64,000 nucleotides of DNA from Macrosoma leucophasiata (Eukaryota > Arthropoda > Insecta > Lepidoptera > Hedylidae), in the NCBI GenBank assembly GCA_036365455.1, contig JAWQUS010000010.1:15322501-15386500 (forward strand), written 5' to 3'. Below the pieces are notes generated by a model that saw only the letters and a list, made by a program, of their open reading frames with translations, did not search any database and had not been told where the DNA came from. Shown here piece after piece: positions 33,668 to 43,561 of the stretch. How positions within the stretch are numbered: the stretch's first letter is position 1; each line of letters opens with the position of its first letter. The translations under genes were made by a program, and so were the position numbers.

Positions 33668-33835
33668 ACGGGCCATTTGGTCCAGCGGTGTGTGACAACC
33701 GTTTTAACCGAGGCTTTCGGGTTCGATCCTCGCACCGGGATAAATATTTGTATGGCCTACAGATATTTGTTTCGGGTCTGGGTGTTTATGTATGTGTTGT
33801 GTTGTGTGTGTACAGCGGCACCTACGACACAAGTT
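33668..33835 (+). repeat. tRNA-derived SINE 'GTCCAGCGG', sense copy
   Basis: A box TGGTCCAGCGG, B-box-like GGTTCGATCCT, then CCGGGATAAATATTTG and GGGTCTGGGTGTTT, ending near GGCACCTACGACACAAG. Confidence 0.75.
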
Positions 33836-33839
33836 TTTT

Positions 33840-34495
33840 ATAATATTGTTCTACAAATATTATGTTTTGATGTAAATACTGTTTTAGAAAAACACAGATA
33901 GATACTTACTATATTGATTACGATACTCCCAAATTGGATAAGTCAACACTATGAACAAGATACACAAGAAGAAAAGGTAACGTGGACATCAAAGACCCTG
34001 CTCATTAGGTAAATGAAATAAAACGGATTTTCAACCCCCATGGTCTTGGATCAAAAGGAACCGAGACAGAAATAATTTTCAAAATAATTTTTGTTTAATA
34101 CCTATATATATGATTTTAAACAAGAGATAGTAAAAATGATTTTATTGCAATTAGTGAAGCTGGCGAGAATTTAAAGACTTATTGCGTGATTTATCGAAGT
34201 TATGAAAATCTCGCTTGCAGTTCATGTTAAGTATTTGATTACACTTATTATTCGAAGATTTCGACCTCTTCCAGCAGTGAAAGGACAACACCCAAGTCAG
34301 CACAATAGGACAGCGATGTGGAGTTCTGCCATGCATGTATAAAGGAAAACTAATAGGCTTTGTAAATTAACGTAGATATAACATATATATTTTTAAAAAA
34401 TAGGCGGTACACCTGGTGTAAGTATGTAGTTATTTCTATTTTATGTAATTACTTATTTAATTTGCAATCAAATATTTTGTTTTCTATATTAAATA
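33840..34495. other. Intergenic, nothing recognised
   Basis: AT-rich, with no supported feature. Confidence 0.45.
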
Positions 34496-34499
34496 AAAT

Positions 34500-34920
34500 A
34501 GTGATAACTTAGGTTGTTCCGCCTCAGATTCGCGTACCTAATTTCAATTCACTCGTGATTGCAAGAAAAAATTCTTAACGGCGACCTGTTTAGCCACGAA
34601 CAGCATGCGTAGATGATGTATATGTAGTGCTCAATGTGCTCACCTCAATAATGTTTATACACCTCATAGAATACATCGCGCCCCGCGTTAGCGATGCCTC
34701 AACAATTAAGAGAAATATGCAAATGTAATGTGAGATAGCAGGGACATACAGGATCCAGCCTAAGCCACCCCTGTTTGTGTTTACTCCCTGAAATCAAGTC
34801 TTTCTGAAAGTGGCAACCGTGATTCGGGCGCTTTTGTACAAATTAGTTTGCGCCTATTACGTAGACTACTAATGAGATCAGCCTAATATTGTTAATGAAT
34901 ACTAATTGCATTTAAACTTT
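34500..34920. promoter_or_regulatory. Candidate enhancer, repeat-poor block
   Basis: Balanced composition and no repeat family. It contains ATATGCAAATGTAA (octamer ATGCAAAT, POU-type), TGTTTGTGTTTACT (forkhead-like) and TTAATTTGAT. Motif content alone cannot prove function. Confidence 0.25.
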
Positions 34921-35126
34921 TTAATTTGATTGTTTTTATTGGAGTTATACGTGATCTGTTGAGATGGAATTACAAATACAGGAAAAATCTTAGAGTATTT
35001 TTGCTTACAAGATAAAACGTTACAATATTGTAGATTGTCAAAAGAAATGACACATGTAGTTAGATTCCTTGATTTATTATGACTATAGCCGAATGTAAAT
35101 TAAAGAATCATTGGGAAAAAAATGCT

Positions 35127-35205
35127 TTGGGCAGGAATCGAACCTGCGATCTCAACTACTTGGCTACCACTCCAACCGCTTTATCACTAAGCTAACGAAG
35201 CCCAA
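35127..35205 (-). repeat. tRNA-like SINE head
   Basis: On the - strand: GGGCTTCGTTAGCTTAGTGA, A-box-like TAGCTTAGTGA and perfect B box GGTTCGATTCC. The anticodon arm does not fold into a standard stem and the acceptor arms pair poorly, so it is not called a tRNA gene. Confidence 0.6.
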
Positions 35206-36117
35206 CCAAATCGGTGATGGCTTGATAACCAATTAACCGATACCGAATTGGTTAAATCAAAAAGATAAATCCAACGTTTGGATATAGCCATTTTGTAATA
35301 AAAAAATAATTCAGATCCGAAAGGGTTCATTTGTAACTTGATGCTACGCGTAAGGCACTTGCTACGAGCTACGAGCTACGTTTAGAGTTACACAATATCC
35401 CTACCTAATTTTCAATTTAACCCTATCTACATAATGGCGCATTCTGCATTATGCTATTATTAAATAGTTATCATATGAAGGGGGAATTAACTAATTATAA
35501 CTGGTACGTTATGCACTATAATGTTTAAGGTTATAAATGTGTAATGCAGGGCACACTGACATGTGTAAATTGTATAACTGTAATCTCATGGGCATAATAA
35601 AAGACAAGTGAAATATACGATTGCTAAGCTCTGTTTTTGGATCAGCAGAATATAATAATGTGTAGTATAACTATTACAGATGTAGGAGTAAATGCGGTGG
35701 TGCCTATATTATTATCTTCTCTGCTTTCTCATTGTTGCTTGTTAAAGAAGCCTGAGTAATTTTGATTCTTCTTTTTTCGTATAAAATGCTTTAATATAAG
35801 ATACTTAAATTGATAAAAGTCAATGAATATATGTTGTTATTATTGAGGCATAAGGATATTAAATTTCTGTGCTGGGAATATGAACGCAAATGTCTGTTGA
35901 GTGATAATAATTATGTTCTACAGGTGGCAACATTGACACCGACTATGTACATATTTCATGAAACAACTATATAGAAATCGGGATATCTAGGCTAGATTGA
36001 TTAAAAACCAACTAACTCGAGCAGTTGCATTGAGGTAGTAATCCGCCATAGTTGCGTATATTACTGCTAAGTTTACAAAAAATAAAAATAAAATTTTGAA
36101 ATTAACTGAACATGCAT
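35206..36117. other. Intergenic, nothing substantial
   Basis: Only a scrap of F1 near 35690 (AATGCGGTGGTGCCTA). No gene supported. Confidence 0.45.
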
Positions 36118-36400
36118 TCCATTTCATCACTCCAGCCGAATGACGTCCACTGCTAGACAAAGCCTACCCCGAAGACGCCCACAGCTGTGTTGTGCGTCAT
36201 TAGGGGAGAATATGCCATAATCGCCATGCTTGGCAGGCGGATTGGCGATCGCAGTGACGGTAGTTTTATCGCGGGAAGCTGCTGCCCATCCTACGTTATT
36301 ATATGTACTACCGTCCTATTGGAATGGTTTGACCGCCATTGTTCGGTTGACTGACTGCACTAGTGGGCGGTGGGGTCGTGACGTCCCGACCATCCCATTT
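36118..36400 (+). repeat. Dispersed repeat F3, copy 2
   Basis: CATCACTCCAGCCGAATGAC, GTCATTAGGGGAGAATATGC, GGCGATCGCAGTGACGGTAG and GGTTTGACCGCCATTGTTCG. The fullest 5' end of the three copies. Confidence 0.75.
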
Positions 36401-36779
36401 GCTACTGAACAATGTGACAATATGTCACGTAATCGCATGTCTCAATAAAAAAATAACCTTTAGTAAAATAGACGTCCATGGTTCAAATAGTTGGACATGA
36501 TAAAATATGTGCATTCGTTCTGGGAACTTACTGGGAACATTTCAAACGAGAAATAGCGATAAATGTGAACTCTTTGATTATTTATATTTCAATAATGCAT
36601 CGTATGATTGACTGTGATGGATGGATGATATAAAGTATGAAGTTAAAAGTATATTATAGATTTATTTTAGTTTCGAATGTTTCCAAATTACGACATTACA
36701 TAAAATTAAGGTTTATTCCCGTTGTCACTGGGTTTGATCTCATAATAACTGTAATTTTCTAGTATTTACCAATTACTAT

Positions 36780-36880
36780 CCATGTGCCACACTATTTAAT
36801 CGCCCCCATCAGTTTTATGGAAAAATATTTAATGTACAGACACTCGAATTTTACTGTCTTATTATAGTACAGACTTCTTT
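36780..36880 (-). mobile_element. Helitron 5' end fragment
   Basis: AATGTACAGACACTCGAATT then TTACTGTCTTATTATA matches the 5' ends of the Helitrons at 32640-32723 and 58600-58669 (all read on the - strand). No CTAG partner found. Confidence 0.5.
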
Positions 36881-36884
36881 GAAA

Positions 36885-37510
36885 TACTTAATAAAATTTT
36901 ATGAAAAGATAACAACAATTGTTCGTGTGAAGCCAGTGACTTATTTTTTCATCAGACATCTTTTCAACTCGTACGAGCTGTTGAAAATGAGGAGTGAAAA
37001 TTGGTGCGGAGATAAGATCTGACATAGGTAAGTGGATGCAGTATATATCCGTCGACGAGAAGGTGCTTTGGCGAGCGGATTGAATCACCGCCATTTATCT
37101 TTCAGTTAAATTACATAAAATTACCGCAGTGAAACATTCATTTGTTACCGGAGTTCAATTATGACCGGTTAACAAGAAACTTTGTACGAAAATGTATTTT
37201 GTTTTGAGTCTATAAATTTAAAATGGTAACAAGCATTCTCGGGTTATTGCTTTAGTCAGCAAAAGTTCATTATACTTGACAGCCATAGAGAGAAGGCTAT
37301 TAATTAAATTTATATGTAAGAATCGTGTATATTTTTAACAACATGTATGTGGTAAACATGCGCTTTTATATGACGGGTTCATAAAAATATATCACTTATG
37401 ACTGTTTTCATATATATACGAGTATGACAGTTCCGTTAAATATGTCATTGCTTCAGAAAATACTCTAAAATATTATTGGATGAAAACAAACCAACCTAAA
37501 AAATACCTAA
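36885..37510. other. Intergenic, nothing recognised
   Basis: No supported feature. Confidence 0.45.
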
Positions 37511-37512
37511 GC

Positions 37513-37571
37513 CATAACTTTAACTGCTAAGCGTAACTGGCCGAGCTGCGCAAGTTAATGTTAAAGTTATG
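37513..37571. repeat. 12-bp inverted repeat, MITE-like
   Basis: CATAACTTTAAC (37513-37524) and GTTAAAGTTATG (37560-37571) are perfect inverses around 35 bases. The TTAAAGTTA core is shared with the MITE at 1261-1415. Confidence 0.5.
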
Positions 37572-37965
37572 TATGTATCTTCACGCCAGGTCCCTAACGG
37601 GGTAGGCAGAGAGTGTAGAGCGCCAGATATAGCGGTCCTGAAATACCTTTCGTGCCTCGTCTACCTGCATCATTCTCTTCATACATGCACGTCGATTCCT
37701 AAGACTTTTGACCCCACCATCAGACAGAACTCAGTCTTGGTCTTCATGGGCCTCTGTGACCATCCACATTCGCATTGTATTTCTGTTTAGTCATTCGCTC
37801 ATTCGACATTTTTTCTATATGCCCAAACCACCATTTTTTTTTCATTTTTACACCGATACTATCATTCACACAAAGCTTCTTTCTTACATCTTCATTACGA
37901 ATGCGATCGGTGAGTTGGTATATGAGATACACCGCGACCGCGTTTAACTTAATTTCATGCTCTTT
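37572..37965 (-). pseudogene. LINE C-terminal fragment with 3' tail
   Basis: - strand frame gives LTDRIRNEDVRKKLCVND, KWWFGHIEKMSNERMTKQ and NVDGHRGP, the WFGH(I/V)-x-R-M region typical of the last part of some lepidopteran LINE ORF2 proteins. The 3' phrase CCCTAACGGGGTAGGCAGAG (37590-37609) recurs at 39485, 53222 and 59150. Confidence 0.7.
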
Positions 37966-38383
37966 CCTGCATAATGTTAAAGTTAACCACAACTATCTGT
38001 CAGATAGTGAGGGAATCAGTCCACACTGACAACTTTAACTATTACAAAAACTACGCTATGTGTTGCGCATTTCGTAGTCACTGTTTCAGTAAATGTTAGT
38101 ATTGCTGTTAAATTTGACAAAAAAATAAAATAATTGTTTAAGTCATACCTTAAACAAATAGTTTGATAATTGTTTTATATTATTTCGCATTAACACATGC
38201 TTGTGAAATATATTTAATAATATAAAACAATTACTAAGGGTAAAAGCGACTTCTTTACGATATTCAATAAACTGAAAAGTCTATTATATCGGTTGCCTAA
38301 CTAGCATAGTTGGTAATAGATGGCGCTGCTGCTACCATAAAGCAATGCAATAGATGTGAAGGAAAGATTTGACAAATCGGGCA

Positions 38384-38461
38384 GGGCTTCAGTAGCTCAA
38401 TTGGAAGAGCGGTTGGACTAGACTCCCAGTAGGTCGCGAGTTCGGGTCTCGCCTGAAGTCA
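38384..38461 (+). repeat. tRNA-like SINE head, near-cloverleaf
   Basis: Acceptor arms GGCTTCA/TGAAGTC pair fully (one G-U), D-arm AGCTC...GAGC, perfect T-stem GCGAG/CTCGC. The anticodon arm (TTGGA/CCCAG) is mismatched and the loop gives AGA, a serine anticodon without the long variable arm, so a functional tRNA is unlikely. It is followed by TTTTTCTTT and an A-rich stretch. Confidence 0.6.
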
Positions 38462-38525
38462 AATTTTTCTTTCCATTTTTCTTTAAAAATAAAATAAATA
38501 GTTTGATGCAACCTAACTTCATGTA

Positions 38526-38845
38526 CAGGGGCGGATTTGATACGTTGGCTGCCCTAAGCCTGTGAAAGATTGCCGCTCCCCCCTCCCCCTGTGATGAAAA
38601 GCTTAAAAAATAGATAAACTATAGAAATTAATTTAAAATGAAAAAAAAACGATAGTCAGTAAGTGATTAAATTAATTCTTCTAATAATCGTAATTGCCAT
38701 ACATGTAAATTATTTCGCAAGATGCTAAATGGACACATTTTTGAGATTTTACACGTAGGCGCGTAGGCAACTACTTAAAAAAAAACGACCAAATTTTGCC
38801 GCCCTAGGCCCGGGCCTACTCGGCCTATAGGGTAATCCGCCCCTG
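38526..38845. mobile_element. hAT-like MITE, 320 bp
   Basis: Ends CAGGGGCGGAT and ATCCGCCCCTG are perfect inverted repeats of 11 bp. Flanks TTCATGTA and CTTATGTA match at 6 of 8 positions, consistent with an aged 8-bp hAT duplication. Non-coding. Confidence 0.75.
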
Positions 38846-38854
38846 CTTATGTAG

Positions 38855-39480
38855 TTTTTAAGGTAAACTCAAACGAGTCTTTTAAGCACGTTTTTGAACT
38901 TTTTAACTTGGAATACATATGAAGGTGTTTTTCATACCTATCATCACACAATCACATACCATTTTTAAATTTGACAACCATTAGATACACTTAACATCAT
39001 GACGAAATTGTAAATAAAGCATAAAATGTTAATTAATAAATAAGGCTAGCAACACAAATAGTGTCTATATATCCTTGTCCTTTTCCATTGTATAAATAGA
39101 AACATGAATTGTTTTAATAACTTACTCTTATTACGTGTAAGTAAAAAAGTAAAAAGTTTCTTCTCCAAAGAAAACACTCTCAACTTGAACTAAAGAGTTT
39201 TCTTGCAATAAAAAAGGTCGCTTCTCTATGAGGCATTAAATTTTACCTTATTTAACTATGTACTTCATTAAGCGAACCCGGGAATATTTGTACCTTATAT
39301 AATGTGTTTGAGTGAAATATTTAACGAAGAAAACACATCTAAATACTCAAGTTTTCCTGTAATGTTTCTTGGTTACACTCATAAACCAAACGGTAAAGTT
39401 CGGTCTTAATTGTCGTGAATGGAAAAAGATTTATTTTATTTCAATAGGCAAAAGTTTTATATATCTAATTTTAATGCATA
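38855..39480. other. Intergenic, nothing recognised
   Basis: No supported feature. Confidence 0.45.
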
Positions 39481-39484
39481 TATG

Positions 39485-39600
39485 TATATTCACGCTAAGT
39501 TCCTTATGGAGTAGGCAGATATACCGGTCCTAACACACCTCCCGCCTCCCGTGCTTCTTCTACATTCTTTAAGCATGCTAATAATTTTCGGCTTTTCAGG
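39485..39600 (-). repeat. LINE 3' tail fragment
   Basis: ATTCACGCTAAGTTCCTTAT, GGAGTAGGCAGATA and CCTCCCGTGCTTCTTCTAC match the 3' part of the element at 37572-37965. Confidence 0.6.
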
Positions 39601-39604
39601 TTAC

Positions 39605-41265
39605 CCCTGAAACGAGTTAAAAAAATAAGATTATATAATCAATGTACATAATAGTAAATAAGAAGTAAATATTAAATTAACATATTTACATCAAGATCAC
39701 ATAGTAAGAAAATCAAAAACAATACGAATTAGCAACATTTTACTCCACATTCTCAAGAAATGCTCCCGTCGTGCAGCATGAGATAGCGCTCACGATAACA
39801 TTTATTAATTTGGGTTTGCTTGGTTTTCCTGCGCGTGGTCCGCGTAAGCTCTGTCGGTTAGAATTACCTTCGCCCAAATTTATGCTTTGCAAGGTTTTTA
39901 TATCAGCCTCTTAATGTGTATGTATAAGGCACGTGTTGAGTCAAAATTCAGTTATATTCGGAATACTTAGGTTACCAAGAACCAAAAAAATTTAAAACGA
40001 GAACGCTAAAAGCTTACAAAAAGCAGGGACAACAATCATGTCTTTGCACAAGACACATTAGAAATACAATGGCATCCCCGCTATGAGGCGTTTGCTTCAA
40101 GTAAATAACTATTTGTCCTCGTACCGGGACAGGTAATTGAGTGGCAAATAAATTATTCCAGCCTCATCAAGCAATTCAACGCACACGTTGATGCTTCAAA
40201 CTTATCCTTAGCTCCGTGGTACGACTTCTCAACGAACTTGTCCTAGAAATAATTGGTGACTACTCGTGTTTTAACTATTAAAGATTCTTCGTTATAATGC
40301 GTACCTTGGACATTTATAAATTAAATAAAGGGCTGTATTCATTCAACAATAATGTTTATGTTGCTATAAAGGCCAGTAACCTCGAGGATATCCCAGAAAG
40401 TGAATTGAGACTATTTATATTAATAGGTTAAATGGACTTAAAAATACTTAAATGGTCTGAAGTGTTTGAAAGATTCTGAATACGTTTTATCTAATATATG
40501 AACTTGTTGTTGTGTGTTTCAATTATGATATCAAAATTTTAATATCATAATTTTTCATTCTGTCTATTAATATCGCTAGCTACAAATAATTGTTGGCTTG
40601 AAAGTATCACTAAAAGTTAAGTTATACGAAATAACTATGTATAACAAAATAACAATATTGCCAGTTTGTAGTACACGACACATGAATGATATAAAGCTGT
40701 ACTTAGTCCAAAGTACGTAGTAGTATAAACATCTTCATGTTATGTTAACTTATTTATTTTGACTAGCAATTATCGACTGTCGATATTGCAAACCTAACGA
40801 AAGATCTGCCGGCGTATTTTGTTACTTGGTGGTCATCAATTTGAACTTGCAGTACATTGCCTTTTTCCTAAAATTATATATAAATACTCGTAAGATGTTT
40901 ATGCAAAAAAGTTCCCTAAAAAATTAATCCTATTTTTGAATGAACTAAAAACTGTAATATTGGACAAAAAATTGGATGAGCTTTTCATAACATGTTTGAC
41001 GTGCAACAAAATCGGGAAATGGAGAAAAGCTACACAATGCAGAATGTAATCCTGACTGCACACAGAACAGTGGAAACCATTGATGTAAAATGTTTGACTA
41101 GCAAAAAATGGGACAGTAATAGACGAAGCAAAAAAAATACAAAAACGAATACTAACCTTTTTCAACTGAAGGTTTGTTACATAAATCAATTTTAGGATGT
41201 GTTCTACAATTGATCAACTATTTTTAACGATTTTATTTCATTTTTTGTTGTGTAGTTACAGTACA
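39605..41265. other. Long repeat-poor intergenic stretch
   Basis: No gene supported. 39760-40260 is GC-balanced with TTATTAATTT and GTTTGCTTGG words and could be regulatory, but nothing decisive is visible. Confidence 0.35.
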
Positions 41266-41267
41266 GT

Positions 41268-41430
41268 TTTTTTGTGTAATGGAAGTGGCAAACAAGCATG
41301 CAGTTCACATTGATGTTAAGTGATGACTGCAGCCTATAAACACCCACACAAAGACCAAGGTCAAAATGCAGATGCGTTACCACTCCTGAGGCTTAAGGTG
41401 TTATGTCTTTGTGCCGTAAATTATAGGGCC
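41268..41430 (+). repeat. Dispersed repeat F1, 5' half
   Basis: Starts at TGTAATGGAAGTGGCAAACA and breaks after TTATAGGGCCGTACACA; the 3' half is absent here. Confidence 0.75.
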
Positions 41431-41674
41431 GTACACACAGTAGTACAAACGGCCCTGAGAGTCCGATCTATACCCGAGTAAAGATATCAGGGACATTTTT
41501 TCTATTGAGAATATTTGCGCTTTCACTCCCAAAGTTAAAACATAGAATATCCGATTAACATCAATAGCTGGTCTCGTAGTTTTTGGCAAACAAGCATGCA
41601 TTTCAGTGTTAAGTGACGACGGCAGCCAATAAATATACCAACATATTAGCAGAATATTACTCGATTACCTATTA

Positions 41675-41723
41675 TTCAGCACGATCGATTTCCAGTAGGG
41701 TACCGGAAATCGATCGTGCTGAA
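41675..41723. repeat. Perfect 19-bp inverted repeat
   Basis: TTCAGCACGATCGATTTCC (41675-41693) and its exact inverse (41705-41723), 11-base spacer. The right arm is a normal part of F1; the left is an inverted extra copy of it. Confidence 0.85.
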
Positions 41724-41776
41724 CATACTATTTGGCAGTGGATAGATTAAGTAATGCGATGGTGCCTACGACCTGA

Positions 41777-42098
41777 GGTGCGACCGCCTATCGAAATAGC
41801 TATTGTCGTTGTCATTGCTGTCAAATTTTCATGTCGATTTTTACTTTAAACCCTCCAGACACGAGAAAAATATGACAATTGAAATTCAATTGTGTCTGGG
41901 CGCCGGTGGCCTTACGTTCCTTGACAGGTTAACTAAATAACAATAATCGAAAAAATCTACCATTATTGCTTGTTTCTCACCTACGAAACCAAGAAATACG
42001 ATCAGATTATCACTACTGCTTTTAAAGGAGCTACAAATCGACATGAAAATTTTACAGCAATGACAATGACAGTAGCAATTTCGATAGGCGGTTGCACC
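41777..42098. mobile_element. Long-TIR fold-back MITE, 322 bp
   Basis: 67-bp arms 41777-41843 and 42032-42098 (starting GGTGCGACCGCCTATCGAAA) are inverted copies at about 90 percent. An inner palindrome CCAGACAC...GTGTCTGG lies at about 41854-41899. No coding sequence. Superfamily unknown. Confidence 0.75.
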
Positions 42099-42139
42099 CC
42101 TGGAGCTCTGACATTGGAACTCAACCACCAGTAAAAAGA

Positions 42140-42970
42140 TCTATTACATTACGCGAGACTTTCTTGAGTCTCACTTTATAAATTATGGATTTGAATTATG
42201 TATGAATTATGAGACTATGTGAAGTGAATTGGGAAGAAACAAATTATAATAAATACCATATCGTGAAATCCACAATTTTCCACAATCGTAAGTATTATAC
42301 AAGTAAAGGATACAAATATAGCCTAAAGGCACAAAATATTTATAAAAATTGCATAATTTTTCAGACAGGAAGTACTTACTGCTTTTTAACTTTAAATGAG
42401 GGAACTTCATTACTCAGTCTTGCAGGTGGACGTCTTTTAAATAAGAGTCGAACAAGAAAGTATCGGTACTTCAGGCTTGGGCGCCTGAATAAAATTTTCA
42501 AAACTTCAGTTAATAAAATTTTCAATAAGAAAGTAAAGTTAGGAGGTTATTTGAGTTAATGCGAGCGATGCAAATTAAATTAACTTCCGTTCATTAGAAG
42601 TTTAATTGGAGTGTGTACACGTGTCTTTTCCTTGAGTTTAAAACTTTATTTTAATACACTTAATTGCTTTACGAGGGAGAGACACAATAAGTTAGTATAA
42701 ATATTCAAAGACAAGTTAATCTTCAAATGTTGTATATGCCCAATTTCATAATGTGCGAATAAATTGTGATTAGGTGTAATACATATTAATTTTATACATT
42801 GTTATGTATAGTAACACATTAATATTAAGACATTTACTTACATTGTATCCGTTGGTAAGATGGAATACTGTACCTACTTGTTACGAATTTTACATGTTGA
42901 ACGAATACCTGCATTAGCACAAACCTCTTCAAGCTTTTTGATGTTGTTCAAATTGTACAATAGTTTTAAG
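42140..42970. other. Intergenic, nothing recognised
   Basis: A 116-codon open frame at 42209-42559 has no family resemblance and biased AT composition; treated as chance. Confidence 0.4.
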
Positions 42971-42974
42971 TATG

Positions 42975-43379
42975 TTTATCATATCAGCCATAGGACGTCC
43001 ACTGCTGAACATAGGCCTCCCCCAATTCCCGATCGGAAGCGACGTGCATCCAGCGGGTACCTGCAGCCTTGACTAGATCGTCGGTCCATCTTGCAGGTGG
43101 ACGTCCTACGCTGCGTTTGCCGATACGTGGTCTCCACTCGAGAACCTTTCTGCTCCAGCGGCTATCGGTTCTCCGAGCTATGTGCCCTGCCCATTGCCAC
43201 TTCAGCTTGGAAATCTGCTTGGCTATGTCAGCGATTTTCGTTCGCCTACGGATCTCCTCATTTCTGAATCGATCCAGTAGGGAAACGCCGAGCATAGCCC
43301 TTTCCATTGACCGCTGAGTGACTTGGAGCTTTCGTATGAGACCCATAGTGAGAGACCACGTCTCGGCACCGTAGGTCAT
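42975..43379 (-). pseudogene. RTE-like LINE C-terminal region, split by a gypsy insertion
   Basis: About 130 codons open on the - strand: MTYGAETWSLTMGLIRK, AMLGVSLLDRFRNEEIR, KWQWAGHIARRTDSRW, VGRPPARWTDDLVKAAG, ending LGEAYVQQWTSYG-stop. The element continues (upstream part of its protein) at 47904-47955 beyond the gypsy insertion. Frame is clean, so this copy was young when hit. Confidence 0.85.
43375..43379. repeat. Target-site duplication GTCAT (left)
   Basis: GTCAT directly before the 5' LTR; the same five bases follow the 3' LTR at 47899-47903. Confidence 0.9.
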
Positions 43380-43543
43380 TGTAGTATAGTACCTACATGG
43401 TATATTACCTACTTATTATTAAACTTAGAATAAGATGACGATATGTGTAACATAGCAACGTTGTGTATTGTCACTTGAAAATATATACTCAACTGGAAAC
43501 TATCTTATTATTTTATAACACTATTTAAATGCCTTATACAACA
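43380..43543 (+). repeat. 5' LTR, 164 bp
   Basis: Starts TGTAGTATAG and ends TTATACAACA, with canonical TG...CA ends. I count one difference from the 3' LTR (CTTGAAAAT versus CTTGTAAAT). Confidence 0.92.
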
Positions 43544-43547
43544 TAAT

Positions 43548-43561
43548 TGGCGACGAGGATG
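43548..43561 (+). promoter_or_regulatory. Primer binding site, tRNA-Ser(GCT)-like
   Basis: TGGCGACGAGGATG, four bases after the LTR, is the complement of a tRNA 3' end CATCCTCGTCG plus CCA, which I recognise as insect tRNA-Ser(GCT). Its last three bases are the gag ATG. Confidence 0.7.

Larger units (their letters stand above)
41585..42135 (+). repeat. Dispersed repeat F1 split by a fold-back MITE
   Basis: GGCAAACAAGCATGCATTTC at the left, GTGCCTACG at 41762-41770, then an inverted-repeat insertion, then CCTGGAGCTCTGACATTGG and ACCACCAGTAAA at the right. A second rearrangement makes a perfect hairpin at 41675-41723. Confidence 0.7.

Noticed and set aside
35127..35205. Functional tRNA gene on the - strand
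   Set aside because: B box is perfect, but acceptor pairing and the anticodon stem are poor.
38384..38461. Functional tRNA gene
   Set aside because: Acceptor and T arms are good, but the anticodon arm is mismatched and the implied serine anticodon lacks a long variable arm; a SINE head fits better.
42209..42559. 116-codon open frame as a gene
   Set aside because: No similarity I recognise, AT-driven composition, and no splice or promoter context.
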